NCBI GenBank assembly: GCA_963849005.1
Contig: CAWKGC010000019.1
Coordinates: 372,001-436,000, forward strand
DNA from: CAWKGC01 sp963849005
GTDB taxonomy: Bacteria; Pseudomonadota; Gammaproteobacteria; Burkholderiales; Usitatibacteraceae
Direction of reading: 5' to 3'
Length of the DNA stretch: 64,000 nt
Shown here: one piece after another, positions 1-10,897 of the stretch
Numbering within the stretch: position 1 is the stretch's first letter
Layout of the letters: every line of letters begins with the position of its first letter
The notes under the pieces: generated by a model
Seen by the model: only the letters and a program-made list of their open reading frames with translations
What the model was told of the DNA's origin: nothing
The model's database searches: none
Program-made: the position numbers and the translations under genes

Positions 1-16
1 GGGGCGGCCCTCCGGT

Positions 17-1710
17 ATGGTGTCTTTCATGAACAAAGAGGTCGCCATTCCGCTCTCGAAAATCGGCCGCATGCGCTCGAAGCCGAAGGGGCGCGCGGTC
101 GATCCGGCTGCGCGCGCCGAAGTTCTGGCCGTCCTTGGCGCCGCGCCGCTTGGGCGCGAGTACCTGATCGAAAACCTGCACCGCCTCCAGGATCGCTACG
201 GCAGGCTTTCTGCCGCGCATCTCGCGGCGCTGGCCGAAGCGATGAAGCTCTCCATGGCCGAGGTCTACGAAGTCGCGACCTTCTACCACCACTTCGACGT
301 CGTGAAGGAAGGCGATGCCTCGCCTGCGAAACTCACGGTGCGCGTCTGCGACACGCTCTCTTGCCAGATGGCGGGGGCCGCCGGCCTGATCGACCGCCTC
401 AAGGCCACGCTCGGCCCGGACGTGCGCGTGATGGCGGCACCGTGCATCGGCCGCTGCGCCGAGGCGCCGGCGGTGTGCGTCGGCCAGAACGCCTTCGGCA
501 ACGCCACCGCGGAGAAGGTCGGCAACGCGATCAAGCAGGAAACCCTGAAGGCGCCGCGCACCAGCCACATCGGCTACGCCCAGTATCGCGAGGAGGGCGG
601 CTACGCGCTCTGGGCCGACTGCGTTTCGGGCAAGCGCGACGTCGAGTCGGTCATCAAGGTCATGGAAGATTCCACGCTCCGCGGCCTGGGCGGCGCGGGA
701 TTCCCGGCCGGCCGCAAATGGCGCATCGTGCGCGCCGAAGCGGGCCCCCGCTACATGGCGGTCAACATCGACGAGGGCGAGCCCGGGACCTTCAAGGACC
801 GCCACTTCCTCGAACGCGATCCGCACCGCTTCCTCGAAGGCATGCTGGTTGCCGCGTGGGCGGTGGGCATCGAGCGCATCTGGATCTACCTGCGCGACGA
901 ATACCACGCCTGCCGCGAAATGCTGGAGCGCGAGATCGCGGCACTTGAGGCCGACCCGCCCGCGAAGCTTCCCGAGATCAACCTTCGCCGTGGCGCGGGC
1001 GCCTACATCTGCGGGGAGGAATCCGCGATGATCGAGTCGATCGAAGGCAAGCGCGGCATGCCGCGCCTGCGCCCGCCGTACGTCGCGCAGGTCGGCGTGT
1101 TCGGCCGCCCGACGCTCGAGCACAACATGGAAACGCTCTTCTGGGTGCGCGAGATCGTCGAGAAGGGCGCCGGCTGGTTCGCCTCGCAGGGGCGCAACGG
1201 CCGCAAGGGGCTGCGTTCGTTCTCGGTGTCGGGCCGCGTGAAGAAGCCCGGCGTGCACGTGGCGCCCGCGGGCATCACGGTGAAGGAACTCATCGACGAA
1301 TATTGCGGCGGGATGGCCGAGGGCCACGCGCTTTACGCCTACCTCCCGGGCGGCGCATCCGGCGGGATACTCCCCGCCGTGATGGGCGACATCCCGCTCG
1401 ACTTCGACACGCTGCAGCCGCACGGCTGCTTCATCGGCTCGGCCGCCGTGATAGTCCTTTCGCAACAAGACAAGGCGCGCGACGCCGCCACGAACCTGAT
1501 GCGCTTCTTCGAGCACGAGTCGTGCGGGCAGTGCACGCCCTGCCGGGTCGGGACCGCAAAGGCGGCACAATTGATGGAACGCCGAAGTGGGACGCTGCGC
1601 TCCTCGAGGAGCTCTCGCAGGTGATGGGCGATGCTTCCATCTGCGGGCTCGGGCAGGCTGCGCCCAACCCGATCCGCTGCGTCTTGAAGCACTTTGCTGA
1701 CGAGGTTTGA
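17..1710 (+). CDS. fdsB: NAD-dependent formate dehydrogenase, fused NuoE/NuoF-like diaphorase subunit
   Basis: This cytoplasmic subunit passes electrons from the formate-oxidising subunit through Fe-S clusters to FMN and NAD+. Residues 40-170 are NuoE-like, with cysteine pairs CDTLSC and CIGRC for a 2Fe-2S cluster. Residues 200-535 are NuoF-like: GLGGAGFPAGRKW for FMN, GAGAYICGEES for NADH, and ESCGQCTPCR for 4Fe-4S. In Cupriavidus the NuoE-like part is a separate protein (FdsG), so this is a fusion. The frame breaks near 1577 (one A apparently lost in a short A run). It continues in another frame with the last cluster cysteine (ASICGLGQ) to a TGA at 1710. ATG 17 and ATG 29 are both possible starts, and only 16 bases of upstream sequence are visible. 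fdsA follows after a palindromic repeat. Confidence 0.93.
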
Positions 1711-1731
1711 GTGTCAAGGCTGAAAAGCATT

Positions 1732-1870
1732 TGGAACCGCCGATGAACGCCGATGAACGCCGATAAAAGCATGAGTGTGGGTGGCTTCGACGACCTCCAG
1801 GCACGCTCGAACCAAACCCAGAGTTGCCTTTGGTTTTATCGGCGTTCATCGGCGTTCATCGGCGGTTCCA
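1732..1870. repeat. Palindromic repeat element, copy 1
   Basis: Two perfect 37-bp inverted arms (1732-1768 and 1834-1870) enclose a 65-bp centre. Each arm contains the 10-mer CGATGAACGC in tandem. The centre shares GGCTTCG, GAACCA and TTGCCT blocks with copies 2 and 3. It fills most of the 177-bp gap between fdsB and fdsA. Transcribed, it would fold into a long hairpin inside the operon mRNA. Confidence 0.95.
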
Positions 1871-1887
1871 TAGGGGTTTAAACACAA

Positions 1888-4710
1888 ATGAACGCGATGA
1901 ACGAACCCGTAGCGGCAGCTGAAGTGATCGACTTCACGCTCAACGGCGAAAAGATCTCGGCGGTTTCAGGCGAAACGATCATCCAAGCGGCGAAGCGCCA
2001 CGGCGTGGACATCCCGCACCTTTGCTACAAGGAAGGCTACCGAGCCGACGGCAACTGCCGCGCGTGCGTGGTAGAGATCAAGGGCGAGCGCGTGCTGGCG
2101 CCGTCGTGCTGCCGGCACCCGTCGAACAACATGGAGGTGTCGTCCACCTCGCCGCGCGCGTTGCACTCGCAGAAGCTGGTGATGGAACTGCTGGTGGCGG
2201 ATGCGCCGAAGGCGGACCTGAAGCCGGCGCCAACGAGCTTGCGCAGTGGGCGAACGAACTCGGCGTCACGCGTTCGCGCTTCGCCGCGCGCGAGCAGCCG
2301 GAGGCGGACCACTCGCACCCGGCGATGACGGTCAACCTCGACGCCTGCATCCAGTGCACGCGCTGCGTGCGTGCCTGCCGCGAGGAGCAGGTGAACGACG
2401 TCATCGGCTACGCCTTCCGCGGCGTCGCACTCGAAGATCGTGTTCGACTTCGACGACCCGATGGGCGAGTCCACTTGCGTGGCCTGCGGCGAGTGCGTGC
2501 AGGCGTGCCCGACCGGCGCGCTCGCGCCGGCGAAGAAGGCCTACGAGGTCGTCGCCGACAAGCTGGTCGACTCGGTCTGCCCCTACTGCGGCGTCGGCTG
2601 CCAGCTCACCTACCACGTCAAGGACAACACCATCGTCCGCGTCGAAGGGCGCGACGGCCCGGCCAACCACGAGCGCCTGTGCGTGAAGGGCCGCTTCGGC
2701 TTCGACTACGTGCACCACAAGCAGCGCCTCACCAAGCCGCTCATCCGCAAGGCGGGCGTCGCGAAGCACGCCGATTTCACGGTGGACCCGAACAACTGGC
2801 GCGACGTGTTCCGCGAAGCGACCTGGGAAGAGGCGCTCGACCTTGCCGCCTCGGGGCTCGAAGAAAGTGCGCGACAAGAAGGGCCCGAACGCGCTCGCCG
2901 GCTTCGGCAGCGCCAAGGGCTCCAACGAGGAGGCGTACCTTTTCCAGAAGCTGGTGCGCACCGGCTTCGGCTCGAACAACGTGGATCACTGCACGCGGCT
3001 TTGCCACGCATCCTCGGTGGCGGCGCTGCTCGAAGGCATCGGCTCGGGTGCGGTGTCGAACCAGGTGTCCGACGTGGCCAACGCCGAGGTGATTTTCCTG
3101 ATCGGCTCGAACCCGACCTCGAACCACCCGGTCGCGGCGACCTTCATCAAGAACGCGGTGAGAGCGGGCGCGAAGCTGGTCGTCGCCGATCCGCGCCGCA
3201 CCGACATCTCGCGCCACGCCTGGCGGAACCTGCAGTTCAACGCCGACACCGACGTGGCGCTGCTCAACGCGATGATCTTCACCATCCTCGAGGAAAACCT
3301 CGTCGATCCGGAGTTCATCCGCACGCGCACCAGCGGCTTCGAAGCGCTCAAGGAAAACGCGCGCGGCTTCAGTCCCGAGATCATGGCGCCGATCTGCGGC
3401 ATCCCGGCCGGGACCATTCGCGAAGTCGCGCGCGCCTACGCGACCTCGAAGGCCTCGATCATCCTCTGGGGCATGGGCATCTCGCAGCACGTCCACGGCA
3501 CCGACAACGCGCGCTGCCTGATCGCGCTCACGCTCATGACCGGGCAGATCGGCAAGCCCGGCTCGGGGCTGCATCCGCTGCGCGGCCAGAACAACGTGCA
3601 GGGCGCCTCCGACGCGGGACTGATCCCGATGATGTTCCCGGACTACCAGCGCGTCGACAACCCCGAGGCCAACAAGCGCTTCGAGAAGCTCTGGGGCATG
3701 GCGCTCGACAAGAAGCCGGGCCTCACCGTGGTCGAGATCATGGACGCCGCGTGCGACGGCAGGATCAAGGGCATGTACGTGATGGGCGAGAACCCGGCGA
3801 TGTCGGACCCCGAACGCCTCGCATGCGCGCGAGGGGCTGGCCAATCTCGACATGCTCGTGGTGCAGGACATCTTCCTCACCGAGACCGCCTACCTTGCTG
3901 ACGTGGTGCTCCCCGCTTCGGCGTGGCCGGAGAAGACGGGCACGGTCACCAACACCGACCGCATGGTGCAGCTCGGCCGCCGCGCGCTCGACATGCCCGG
4001 CGACGCGAGGCAGGACCTGTGGATCATCCAGCAGCTTGGCGCGCGCCTCGGCCTGAAATGGAACTACAGCGGCCCGGAAAGCGGCGTCGCGCAGGTGTAC
4101 GAGGAAATGCGCACGGCGATGAATTCGATCACGGGCATCTCCTGGGAGCGTCTCGAGGCGAATTCCAGCGTGACCTATCCCTGCTGAAGCGAAAGCGACC
4201 CCGGCCAGCCGGTGGTGTTCACCGAGAAGTTCCCGACCAGCGACGGCCGCGCGCAAGTTCGTGCCCGCCGACATCATCCCGGCCAACGAGCGCCCGGACG
4301 GCGAGTATCCCTTCGTGCTCATCACCGGGCGCCAGCTCGAGCATTGGCATACCGGCTCGATGACGCGGCGCGCGTCGGTGCTCGATGCGATAGAGCCGCA
4401 GGCCGTGGTGTCGATGCATCCGCTCGATCTCGACCAGCTCGGCGCCTTGCCCGGCGACGTGGTCACGGTGGGATCGAGGCGCGGGGAGATCTCGCTCAGG
4501 GCCCGCGCCGACGACGGCACCCCGCGCGGCGCGGTCTTCATCCCGTTCGCCTTCTACGAGGCGGCGGCCAACCTGCTCACCAATCCCGCGCTCGACCCGT
4601 TTGGCAAGATCGCCGAGCTCAAGTATTGTGCGGTGCAGGTCAGGAAGGGCGGTACGCTTGCCGCACTCACCAGCTACGGCGGCGGCAAGGCCTTCGCTTC
4701 GGCTTCATAA
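1888..4710 (+). CDS. fdsA: NAD-dependent formate dehydrogenase, molybdopterin catalytic subunit
   Basis: This subunit oxidises formate to CO2 at a bis-molybdopterin site. Domains in order: 2Fe-2S ferredoxin (CYKEGYRADGNCRACV...CC), His/Cys cluster region, two 4Fe-4S motifs (CIQCTRCVRAC and CVACGECVQAC), the catalytic-domain 4Fe-4S motif CPYCGVGC, the molybdenum ligand Cys in VDHCTRLCHAS, and a C-terminal molybdopterin-dinucleotide domain (LITGRQLEHWHTGSMTRR). The frame breaks about six times: a -1 near 2225 and +1 events near 2424, 2860, 3812 and 4254. There is also an in-frame TGA at 4185-4187 that coincides with a doubled Cys wobble base (c4184/t4185). At each +1 site either of the two adjacent bases restores the same amino acid. 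ATG 1888 has only a weak ribosome site. No fdsD-like gene follows. Confidence 0.93.
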
Positions 4711-4725
4711 ACCAGGAGGGGATTC

Positions 4726-5705
4726 ATGAAACTCATGCGCGCGGCAACCGCCGCGGCCGGTATCGCGCTTTGCGCACTAGCGACAGGGGCGCTGGCGCAG
4801 GCGCAACTGGCCGACCAAGCCGGTCAAGATCATCTCGGTCTTTCCGCCGGGCGGCTCGGTGGACCAGGTGTCGCGGATCTTCGCGCAGCAGCTCACCGTG
4901 CAGACGGGCCAGCAGTTCATCGTCGAGAACAAGGGCGGGGCGTCGGGCTCGATCGGCGCCCCGGCGATCGCCACTTCGCCGCCCGACGGCTACACCTTCG
5001 GCGTCGTCTTCGACACGCATGGCGTGAACCCGTCGCTGATCCCGAACCTGCCGTTCAACACCACCAAGGACCTCGCCTCCGTGATGCTGGTCGGCACCTC
5101 GCCGATGGCGATCGTCACCCACGTGGGCCAGCCCTACAAGGACTTCAAGGACGTGCTCGCCGCTGTCGAAGGCCAAGCCGGGCAGCGTTTCCTACGGTTC
5201 GATCGGCACCGGCAGCCTCGGCCACCTTGCCATGACGCAGATCGGCAACCAGGCGGGCGTCGAGTTCAACCACATCCCCTACCGCGGCGGCGGGCCGCTG
5301 ATGACCGACGCGCTCGGCGGGCAGGTGCCGGTGGCGATCGGCACCGTGTTCCTCGTCAATCCGCACGTGAAGGGCGGCAAGGTGAAGGCGCTCGCCGTCA
5401 CTTCCGCCAAGCCGTCGCAGCAGTTGCCCGGCGTGGCACCGGTCGCCGACCAGGGCGTTCCCGGCTTCTCGGCACTGGCATGGTGGGGCGTGATCGCGCC
5501 TGCCGGCACGCCGCCCGCCATCATCAAGCGCATGTACGAGGAACTCACCAAGGCATTGAAGACGCCGGCAGTCGCGGAGAAGCTCACCGCGCAGGGCATG
5601 GACATCATCGGCGGCGATCCCGCGGAACTCGACAAGTTCCTGAAGGCCGAGATCGAGCGCTGGGCGAAAGTGGTCAAGGACAACAAGATCAAGGCGGGGG
5701 ACTGA
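4726..5705 (+). CDS. Bug-family (TctC-type) periplasmic solute receptor
   Basis: A secreted binding protein of the tripartite tricarboxylate receptor family, which captures small carboxylates in the periplasm. It has a Sec signal peptide ending near ALAQA, then WPTKPVKII, VENKGGASGSIGA, PPDGYTF and IPYRGGGPLMTD, all family hallmarks. Expected length is about 325 residues. Two +1 breaks occur: near 4808 (caa/c before tgg) and at 5167/5168 (Val gtc or gtg). A strong AGGAGG ribosome site precedes ATG 4726. No TctAB membrane partners are nearby, which is usual for orphan Bug proteins. The ligand cannot be read from sequence. The gene follows fdsA by 15 bases, so it may share its transcript. Confidence 0.9.
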
Positions 5706-6139
5706 TGCGAGCGATCCGGAAACTGGCGGCAATCACCTTCGTGCTCGCGTTGGCCGCGGGCTGCGCGACGACCCGCAACGAAGTCGCGGTGGACCCGGCG
5801 CTGACCGGAACCTGGCTCCCGGTGAAGGCGGAGCTTGCCGGCAAGCCGTTCAACTTCGTGAAGGATTTCCGCCTCGAAGTGAAGGGCGACAGGTTCGTCA
5901 CGCAGGGCGGCACGCAGAAGGACGTCGGGCGGCTGGTGTTCCTCGACGGCGACCCGCGCGGCGTGGACGTGATCGGCGACGAGGGCTCGAACAAGGGCCA
6001 GCGCCTGCCGGCGATCTATCGCCTTTCGGGTGACACGCTTGAAGTCTGCTACGACCTCGCGGGCAAGGACCGGCCAAAGGAATTCGCGACCAAACCCGAC
6101 ACGCGGCAATTCCTCATCAGCTACAAGCGGAAGACCTGA
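5705..6139 (+). CDS. Small lipoprotein, TIGR03067-like
   Basis: 144 residues. The N terminus has a lipoprotein signal with the lipobox AAGC near residue 20, so it should be an anchored periplasmic protein. The mature part (LTGTWLPVKAELAGKP ... GDRF ... GDTLEVCYDLAG) resembles the small beta-rich TIGR03067 domain, whose function is unknown. ATG 5705 overlaps the stop of the Bug gene by one base, so translation is probably coupled. The frame is intact, in contrast to both neighbours. The family assignment rests on motif memory only. Confidence 0.75.
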   Translation: MRAIRKLAAITFVLALAAGCATTRNEVAVDPALTGTWLPVKAELAGKPFNFVKDFRLEVKGDRFVTQGGTQKDVGRLVFLDGDPRGVDVIGDEGSNKGQRLPAIYRLSGDTLEVCYDLAGKDRPKEFATKPDTRQFLISYKRKT

Positions 6140-6141
6140 GC

Positions 6142-7212
6142 GTGCGCGAGTACCGCATCGCGGTCGTACCGGGCGACGGCATCGGCAAGGAAGTCGTTCC
6201 GGAGGGCATGCGGCTTCTCGCCGCGGTGGAAAAGCGCATCGGCGGCTTCCACTGCGCGGGGACCGAATTCCCCTGGGGCTCGGACTACTACCGCAAGCAT
6301 GGCGTGATGATGCCCGAGGACGGCAACGAGACCTTGAAGCCGTTCGACGCGATCCTGTTCGGCGCGGTGGGGGACCCCGAGCTGCCGGACCACCTCACGC
6401 TCTGGGGCCTTCGCTTGAAGATCTGCCAGGGCTTCGACCAGTACGCCAACGTGCGCCCGACGCGCATCTTTCCCGGCATCGCGACGCCGCTCGCCAACCC
6501 GGCCCGGCGACATCGACTGGGTGATCGTGCGCGAGAACACCGAAGGCGAGTATTCCGGTGCCGGCGGGCGCGCGCATCGCGGCCTGCCGAACGAAGTGGC
6601 GACCGAGGTCTCGGTCTTCACGCGCAGCCGGCGTCGAGCGCGTCATGCGCTTCGCCTTCGAGCTGGCGCAGTCGCGCCCGCGCAAGCATGCTCACCGTGA
6701 TCACCAAGTCGAACGCGCAGCGCCACGGCATGGTGATGTGGGACGAGATCGCCGCGCGAAATCGCCGAGGAATTTCCCGGACGTGACCGTGCGGAAAGCT
6801 CCTCGTGGACGCCGTGGCAACGGTGGTGATGGTGCAGGACCCGCGCTCGATCGACACGGTGGTGGCGACCAACCTGCACGCCGACATCCTCTCCGACCTC
6901 GCGGCCGCGCTCGCGGGCAGCCTCGGCATCGCGCCCACAGCGAACCTGAATCCCGAGCGCGTCTTCCCGTCGATGTTCGAGCCGATCCACGGCTCGGCCT
7001 TCGACATCATGGGCAAGGGGGTCGCCAACCCGATCGCGACCTTCTGGACCGTGGCGATGATGCTCGAGCACCTCGGCGAGAAGGCGGCGGCCGATGCCGT
7101 GATGCGCGCGATCGAGGCCGTGGCGCGCGATCCGAAGGCGCACACCCGTGACCTCGGCGGCACGGCCCGCACCACCGAAGTGACCGACGCGGCCATCGCT
7201 GCACTGGTCTAG
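6142..7212 (+). CDS. Isocitrate/isopropylmalate dehydrogenase family, tartrate or D-malate type
   Basis: An NAD-dependent beta-decarboxylating dehydrogenase of about 355 residues. Visible motifs are VVPGDGIGKEVVPEG at the N terminus, the substrate-loop region VRENTEGEYSG, TKSNAQRHGMVMW, and the cofactor region IHGSAFDIMGKG. Family resemblance is closest to tartrate dehydrogenase/decarboxylase and D-malate dehydrogenase. The start is GTG 6142, two bases after the previous stop. Six +1 breaks lie between 6500 and 6800, for example c6625/a6626 (Arg cgc or cga) and aaa/g before ctc near 6797 (Lys). With these removed the protein is complete. The exact substrate is not resolved. Confidence 0.85.
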
Positions 7213-7301
7213 CGTCCGGCCAAGGCACGCGCGCCGCGCTGCGGCCTGCCGGGGGGCCCGGCCGGGGCCCGGATGGCGATGAAGCCCGGAATCGTTGCTG
7301 C

Positions 7302-7307
7302 TAGACT
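7302..7307 (+). promoter_or_regulatory. -10-like hexamer TAGACT close to the start codon
   Basis: TAGACT lies seven bases before GTG 7315. No Shine-Dalgarno site sits between them. The spacing suggests a leaderless transcript and supports GTG 7315 as the start. No good -35 element is evident. Confidence 0.4.
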
Positions 7308-7314
7308 CGATTCC

Positions 7315-9140
7315 GTGCAATCCAGGCTCAGGCATTCACAACTTGCCACGCACCTCGCGGGGCTCTTCGACGCCGCCGATCCCGGTGCCCTCGCCGAGAT
7401 CGAAGCGGAGGCCGAATGGGTCTCGCTCGAGGGCGGCGAGATCCTGTTCGAACGCGGCGACGAGGGCGACGCGGCCTACATCGTCATCAGCGGCAGGATG
7501 CGCATCGTCGATGGCGCGCGCGCCCTGAACGAGATCGGCCCCGGGGAGACGCTCGGCGAGATGGCGCTGCTTTCCGGCGAACCGCGTGGCGCGACGGTGC
7601 TGGCCATGCGCGACTCGCTGCTCGCGAGGCTCCCCGCCGAGCTGTTCAACCGGCTTGTGCAGCGTCACCCGAGCATGCTGCGGCGGATCGCGGTCCTGCT
7701 GGTGGAACGATTGCGGAGCGCCGCGGCGTTCCCGGCGCCGGCGCGTGCGAGCGTGCGCACCGTCGCGGTCGTGCCGGCCAATGGCCATGCGCAGGCCGCC
7801 TCGCTCACCCGGCGCCTCGTCGAGGCGCTCGCGGTCCATGGCGAGGCGCTCCATCTCGACGCGCAGCGCGTCGACCGGGAACTCGGCCGCGCGGGCATCG
7901 CCGGGTGTGCCGACGGCGACCCGGACAGCGTCAGGCTGGTCGCCTGGCTCAACGAGCAGGAACTGCGGCACCGCTTCGTGCTTTACGAATGCGGCACGGA
8001 AAGCGCGCCGTGGAGCGCGCGCGCGATCCGGCAGGCCGATCACGTGCTCTATGTAGCCGATGCGGGCGGGGAGCACGCGCCCGTAGTGGAGCGTCACCGC
8101 GTGCAGCGCACTGCGCGCGCCCACGCGCCGCGTTCCAGCCTCGTGCTGCTTCGTCCCGCGTCGCGCACGCTGCCGACCGGCACGGCAGCCTGTCTCGACG
8201 GCGCCGGCATCGACGCGCACTACCACGTTGCCATGGACTCCCCGGCCGACTTCGCGCGCCTTGCCCGTTGCCTTGCCGGCAAGGGCATCGGGCTTGTCCT
8301 CGGCGGGGGCGGGGCGAAAGGGTTTGCGCACATCGGCGTGGTGCGCGCGCTCGCCGAGTCCGGCGTGCCGATCGACTGGGTCGGCGGCACGAGCATCGGT
8401 TCGATCATCGGCGCGTTTGTCGCGCAGCAGGCGCCCGCGGACGACGTCCTCGCGCGCTGCCGGCAGCATTTCCGTTCGCTGCGCGATCCGACTCTGCCGA
8501 TCGTCGCGCTGCTCGAGGGCCGGCGCATCCGCGGCCGGCTCGAGGATGCGTTCGGCGCGCTGGCAATCGAGGACCTGCCGCTGCCGTACCTGTGCGTTTC
8601 GACCAACCTCTCGCGCGCGGCGCAGGCGGTGCATGAGCGCGGCTCGCTCGTGCACGCGATCCGCGCCAGCATCTCGCTGCCGGGCATCCTGCCGCCGATG
8701 CGCCTCGGCGCCGACCTGCATGTCGACGGCGGGCTCATGAACAACCTGCCCATCGACGTCATGGCGGCGAAGCCCGAGATCGGCGCGGTGATCGCAGTCG
8801 ACATCAGCGCCGACAGCGAAATGGCCGCCCCGGCGGGGTTCGAGCCCGAGCTGTCCGGCTGGCGGGTGCTATGGGAGCGGTTCGCCCCGCACGCCGACCG
8901 GGCCCGGCCGCCGACGATCATGAGCGTGCTGACGCGCAGCACGTTCGTCGCGAGCGTCCACTGGGGGCGCGAGCGGCGCACCACGGAACTGGCAAGCCTG
9001 TACCTGAAATTCCGCTCGCCGGCCTGCGCCTGCTCGACTTCGAGCGGATCGACGATATCGCCGAGCGCGGTTACGAGGCGACGCGCGAGCCGGTGAGGGC
9101 GTGGTGGGAAGCGCAGCGGCAGGGGGCCGGGCCGCGCTGA
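7315..9140 (+). CDS. Patatin-like phospholipase with N-terminal cyclic-nucleotide-binding domain
   Basis: A predicted serine hydrolase of the bacterial neuropathy-target-esterase type. Residues 10-120 form a cNMP-binding fold (GGEILFERGDEGDAAYIV, GETLGEMALLSGEPRGA). A poorly conserved linker runs to about 320. The patatin core has the oxyanion loop GGGGAKGFAHIG, nucleophile elbow GTSIGS and catalytic Asp in DGGLMNNLP. The frame shifts near 9013 (one A apparently lost from an A run) and resumes as IPLAGLRLLDFERIDDIAERG, ending at 9140. GTG 7315 is chosen because of the -10-like hexamer before it; ATG 7273 is the alternative. It probably hydrolyses lysophospholipids and may be gated by a cyclic nucleotide. 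Confidence 0.88.
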
Positions 9141-9231
9141 CAGGCTCGAACGGCGCGAATGAATCCTTTACACTGGGCGCCGCCCGCGTCGCCGTTTTTC
9201 CGGTCGTTCCCGTGAATGGAGGGGTCCTGCC

Positions 9232-10059
9232 ATGTCCAGTGTCGTGATGCTTCTGCAGATCGAACATCGCAGGATGGCGGCGCTGCTTGACCTAGTCGAG
9301 CAGCAGGCGGCCAACATGGCACGAAGCGCCCCGGTCAACCAGGGCCTGCTGGAGGCGCTCTTCGCCTACCTGTCGAGCTATCCCGACCAGTGCCACCATC
9401 CCAAGGAGGACCTGGTCTACCGCAAGCTGCTTGGGCGTTGCCCGGAGATGGCGGGATCGCTGAAGGACCTGGTCGGGGAGCACGAGAAACTTGCGGGCGC
9501 GACCGGCGACCTGGCAAGGGCCATCGCCGGATCACCGGCCGATCCGCCTGCCCCGGACGGGCGGCTCGCGGACCGGATACTGGATTTCCTGGACCTCTAC
9601 CGCCGCCATATGCTGATGGAAGAAAAGCACTTCTTCCCTGCGGCACTGCAACGGCTGTCCCGCAACGATTTCGCGGAAATCGATTTCACCTTGTATGACC
9701 GGCCCGACCCCGTATTCGACCTGGAAACCGAGGACAGGTTTTCCGGGCTGCGCGAGGAGATCGCGCGACTGGACGCAGGTGGAAGGGCAGGCGGTGACAT
9801 CCTGGCGGAAGCGGCGTTGCTGGCCGCGCTTCAGGATGTGGCGGCGTTCAACGAGGCCATGCGGCGAAACGGTGAGCCGTTTTTCCTGGTCCGTTCGCCG
9901 GAGGGCGGATACGAGGTCCGGCACGAGGGGGACACCCTCGCGCACATTCCCGCGTGCAGCGAATCCCGCGCGGCCTGGTGTGCCTTCTTCTACTGGAAGG
10001 CGGCGGCGCCGGAAAAAGCGATCTCCTGGCGCGCAGCCGATGCGGCATCAAGCCGCTAG
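9232..10059 (+). CDS. Hemerythrin-like domain protein
   Basis: 275 residues. The N-terminal 160 residues are an all-helical hemerythrin-like domain with regularly spaced metal-ligand candidates: IEHRRM, HHPKEDLVY, VGEHEKL, RRHMLMEEKHFFP. This arrangement suits a di-iron site binding O2, NO or acting in iron/redox sensing. The C-terminal 110 residues are not recognised. The start ATG follows GGAGGGGTCC. A TACACT hexamer near 9169 could be a -10 element. The gene converges on the FHA gene and overlaps its 3' end by 12 bases. Confidence 0.8.
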   Translation: MSSVVMLLQIEHRRMAALLDLVEQQAANMARSAPVNQGLLEALFAYLSSYPDQCHHPKEDLVYRKLLGRCPEMAGSLKDLVGEHEKLAGATGDLARAIAGSPADPPAPDGRLADRILDFLDLYRRHMLMEEKHFFPAALQRLSRNDFAEIDFTLYDRPDPVFDLETEDRFSGLREEIARLDAGGRAGGDILAEAALLAALQDVAAFNEAMRRNGEPFFLVRSPEGGYEVRHEGDTLAHIPACSESRAAWCAFFYWKAAAPEKAISWRAADAASSR

Positions 10060-10842
10060 GACAAGTTCGAACTTCGACTCCCCGACCTCGACCACGTCGC
10101 CTGCCGATATCGGATGCGCCCCGGGCCCGAGTTCCTTGCGGTTCAGGCGCGGTGCGCGGTGGCCGGAAAAGCGCGTGAGGAACAGGGACTGCCCGCGCTT
10201 CACCACCAGCGCGGTATCGCCGCCTGGAGTCCCGATCATCGTGTTGGCCCGGTCCAGCGGCACCACTGCGCCCCGCTGCTCGCCTTCCAGCACGCGAAAG
10301 ACAAGCCCCGGCGAGGCGCCTGGCTGGTCCGTCCTCACCACTTCCTGCGCCGCCCCGAGGCGGATGGTCGGATCGCGCTCGATGACCATCGTTCGCGACA
10401 GCTCTTCGTTCCGGTGCCGCACCGGGGGCTTGCCCGCCGCAACGTGGGCAAGCGGGGCAGCGAGGGTGCTTTCGAATTCGCCGGGCGCCGGGCGCGCGGG
10501 GTCGATTCCTCCCGTGGCGGGCGTCGTGTCCTCGAAGAACCTGAGCTTGTGCCGGCCGATCTCGATCAGGTCCTGGTCGTGGACGACCTGGTTCTCGACC
10601 GCAGTGCCGTTCACCCGGGTGCCGTTGGTGCTGGCGAGGTCCTCGACGCAGACCGTGCCCCCGACATTGCGCAGGAGCATGTGGCGGCCGGAGATCGCCG
10701 GGTGGTCGAGGACGATGTCGCAGGAGCGGTGGCGGCCGACCACGGTCACCGGATTGGCAAGCGTCACCTCGGCGACGATCTCGCTGCCCAGGCTCACGAC
10801 CACGCGCCCGGTCACTGTTGTGGGATTGCCTGTTGCGTCCAT
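10048..10842 (-). CDS. FHA-domain protein with two FHA-like regions
   Basis: 264 residues, cytoplasmic. Residues 10-110 are a clear FHA phosphothreonine-binding domain (VVGRHRSCDIVLDHPAISGRHM ... EDLASTNGTRVNG). Residues 180-264 resemble a second, weaker FHA fold (MIGTPGGDTALVVKRGQSLFLTRF). The link carries Thr-rich stretches that could be phosphorylated. ATG 10842 is preceded by AGGA. An alternative ATG at 10905 would overlap the upstream kinase gene by eight bases and add a 21-residue unconserved leader. It lies in the same direction as the kinase-like, chemoreceptor and Cache genes, suggesting a signalling operon. Confidence 0.85.
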   Translation of the reverse strand: MDATGNPTTVTGRVVVSLGSEIVAEVTLANPVTVVGRHRSCDIVLDHPAISGRHMLLRNVGGTVCVEDLASTNGTRVNGTAVENQVVHDQDLIEIGRHKLRFFEDTTPATGGIDPARPAPGEFESTLAAPLAHVAAGKPPVRHRNEELSRTMVIERDPTIRLGAAQEVVRTDQPGASPGLVFRVLEGEQRGAVVPLDRANTMIGTPGGDTALVVKRGQSLFLTRFSGHRAPRLNRKELGPGAHPISAGDVVEVGESKFELVLAA

Positions 10843-10897
10843 TGAAGATCCTGCGGTCCCGCCGTGTCGTGCGTGATTCGCCGCGTGCAGACCCGCC

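Noticed and set aside
283..570. Short antisense reading frames in the formate dehydrogenase region
   Set aside because: No homology, no ribosome site, and codon use typical of the reverse of a real gene.
1732..1870. CRISPR array
   Set aside because: The tandem 10-mers are arms of one palindrome; there are no regular spacers and no cas genes.
4185..4187. In-frame TGA in fdsA as a selenocysteine codon
   Set aside because: The catalytic residue lies far upstream as Cys in VDHCTRLCHAS. The TGA arises where a Cys wobble base appears twice (tgc/t before gaa), so an assembly indel explains it.
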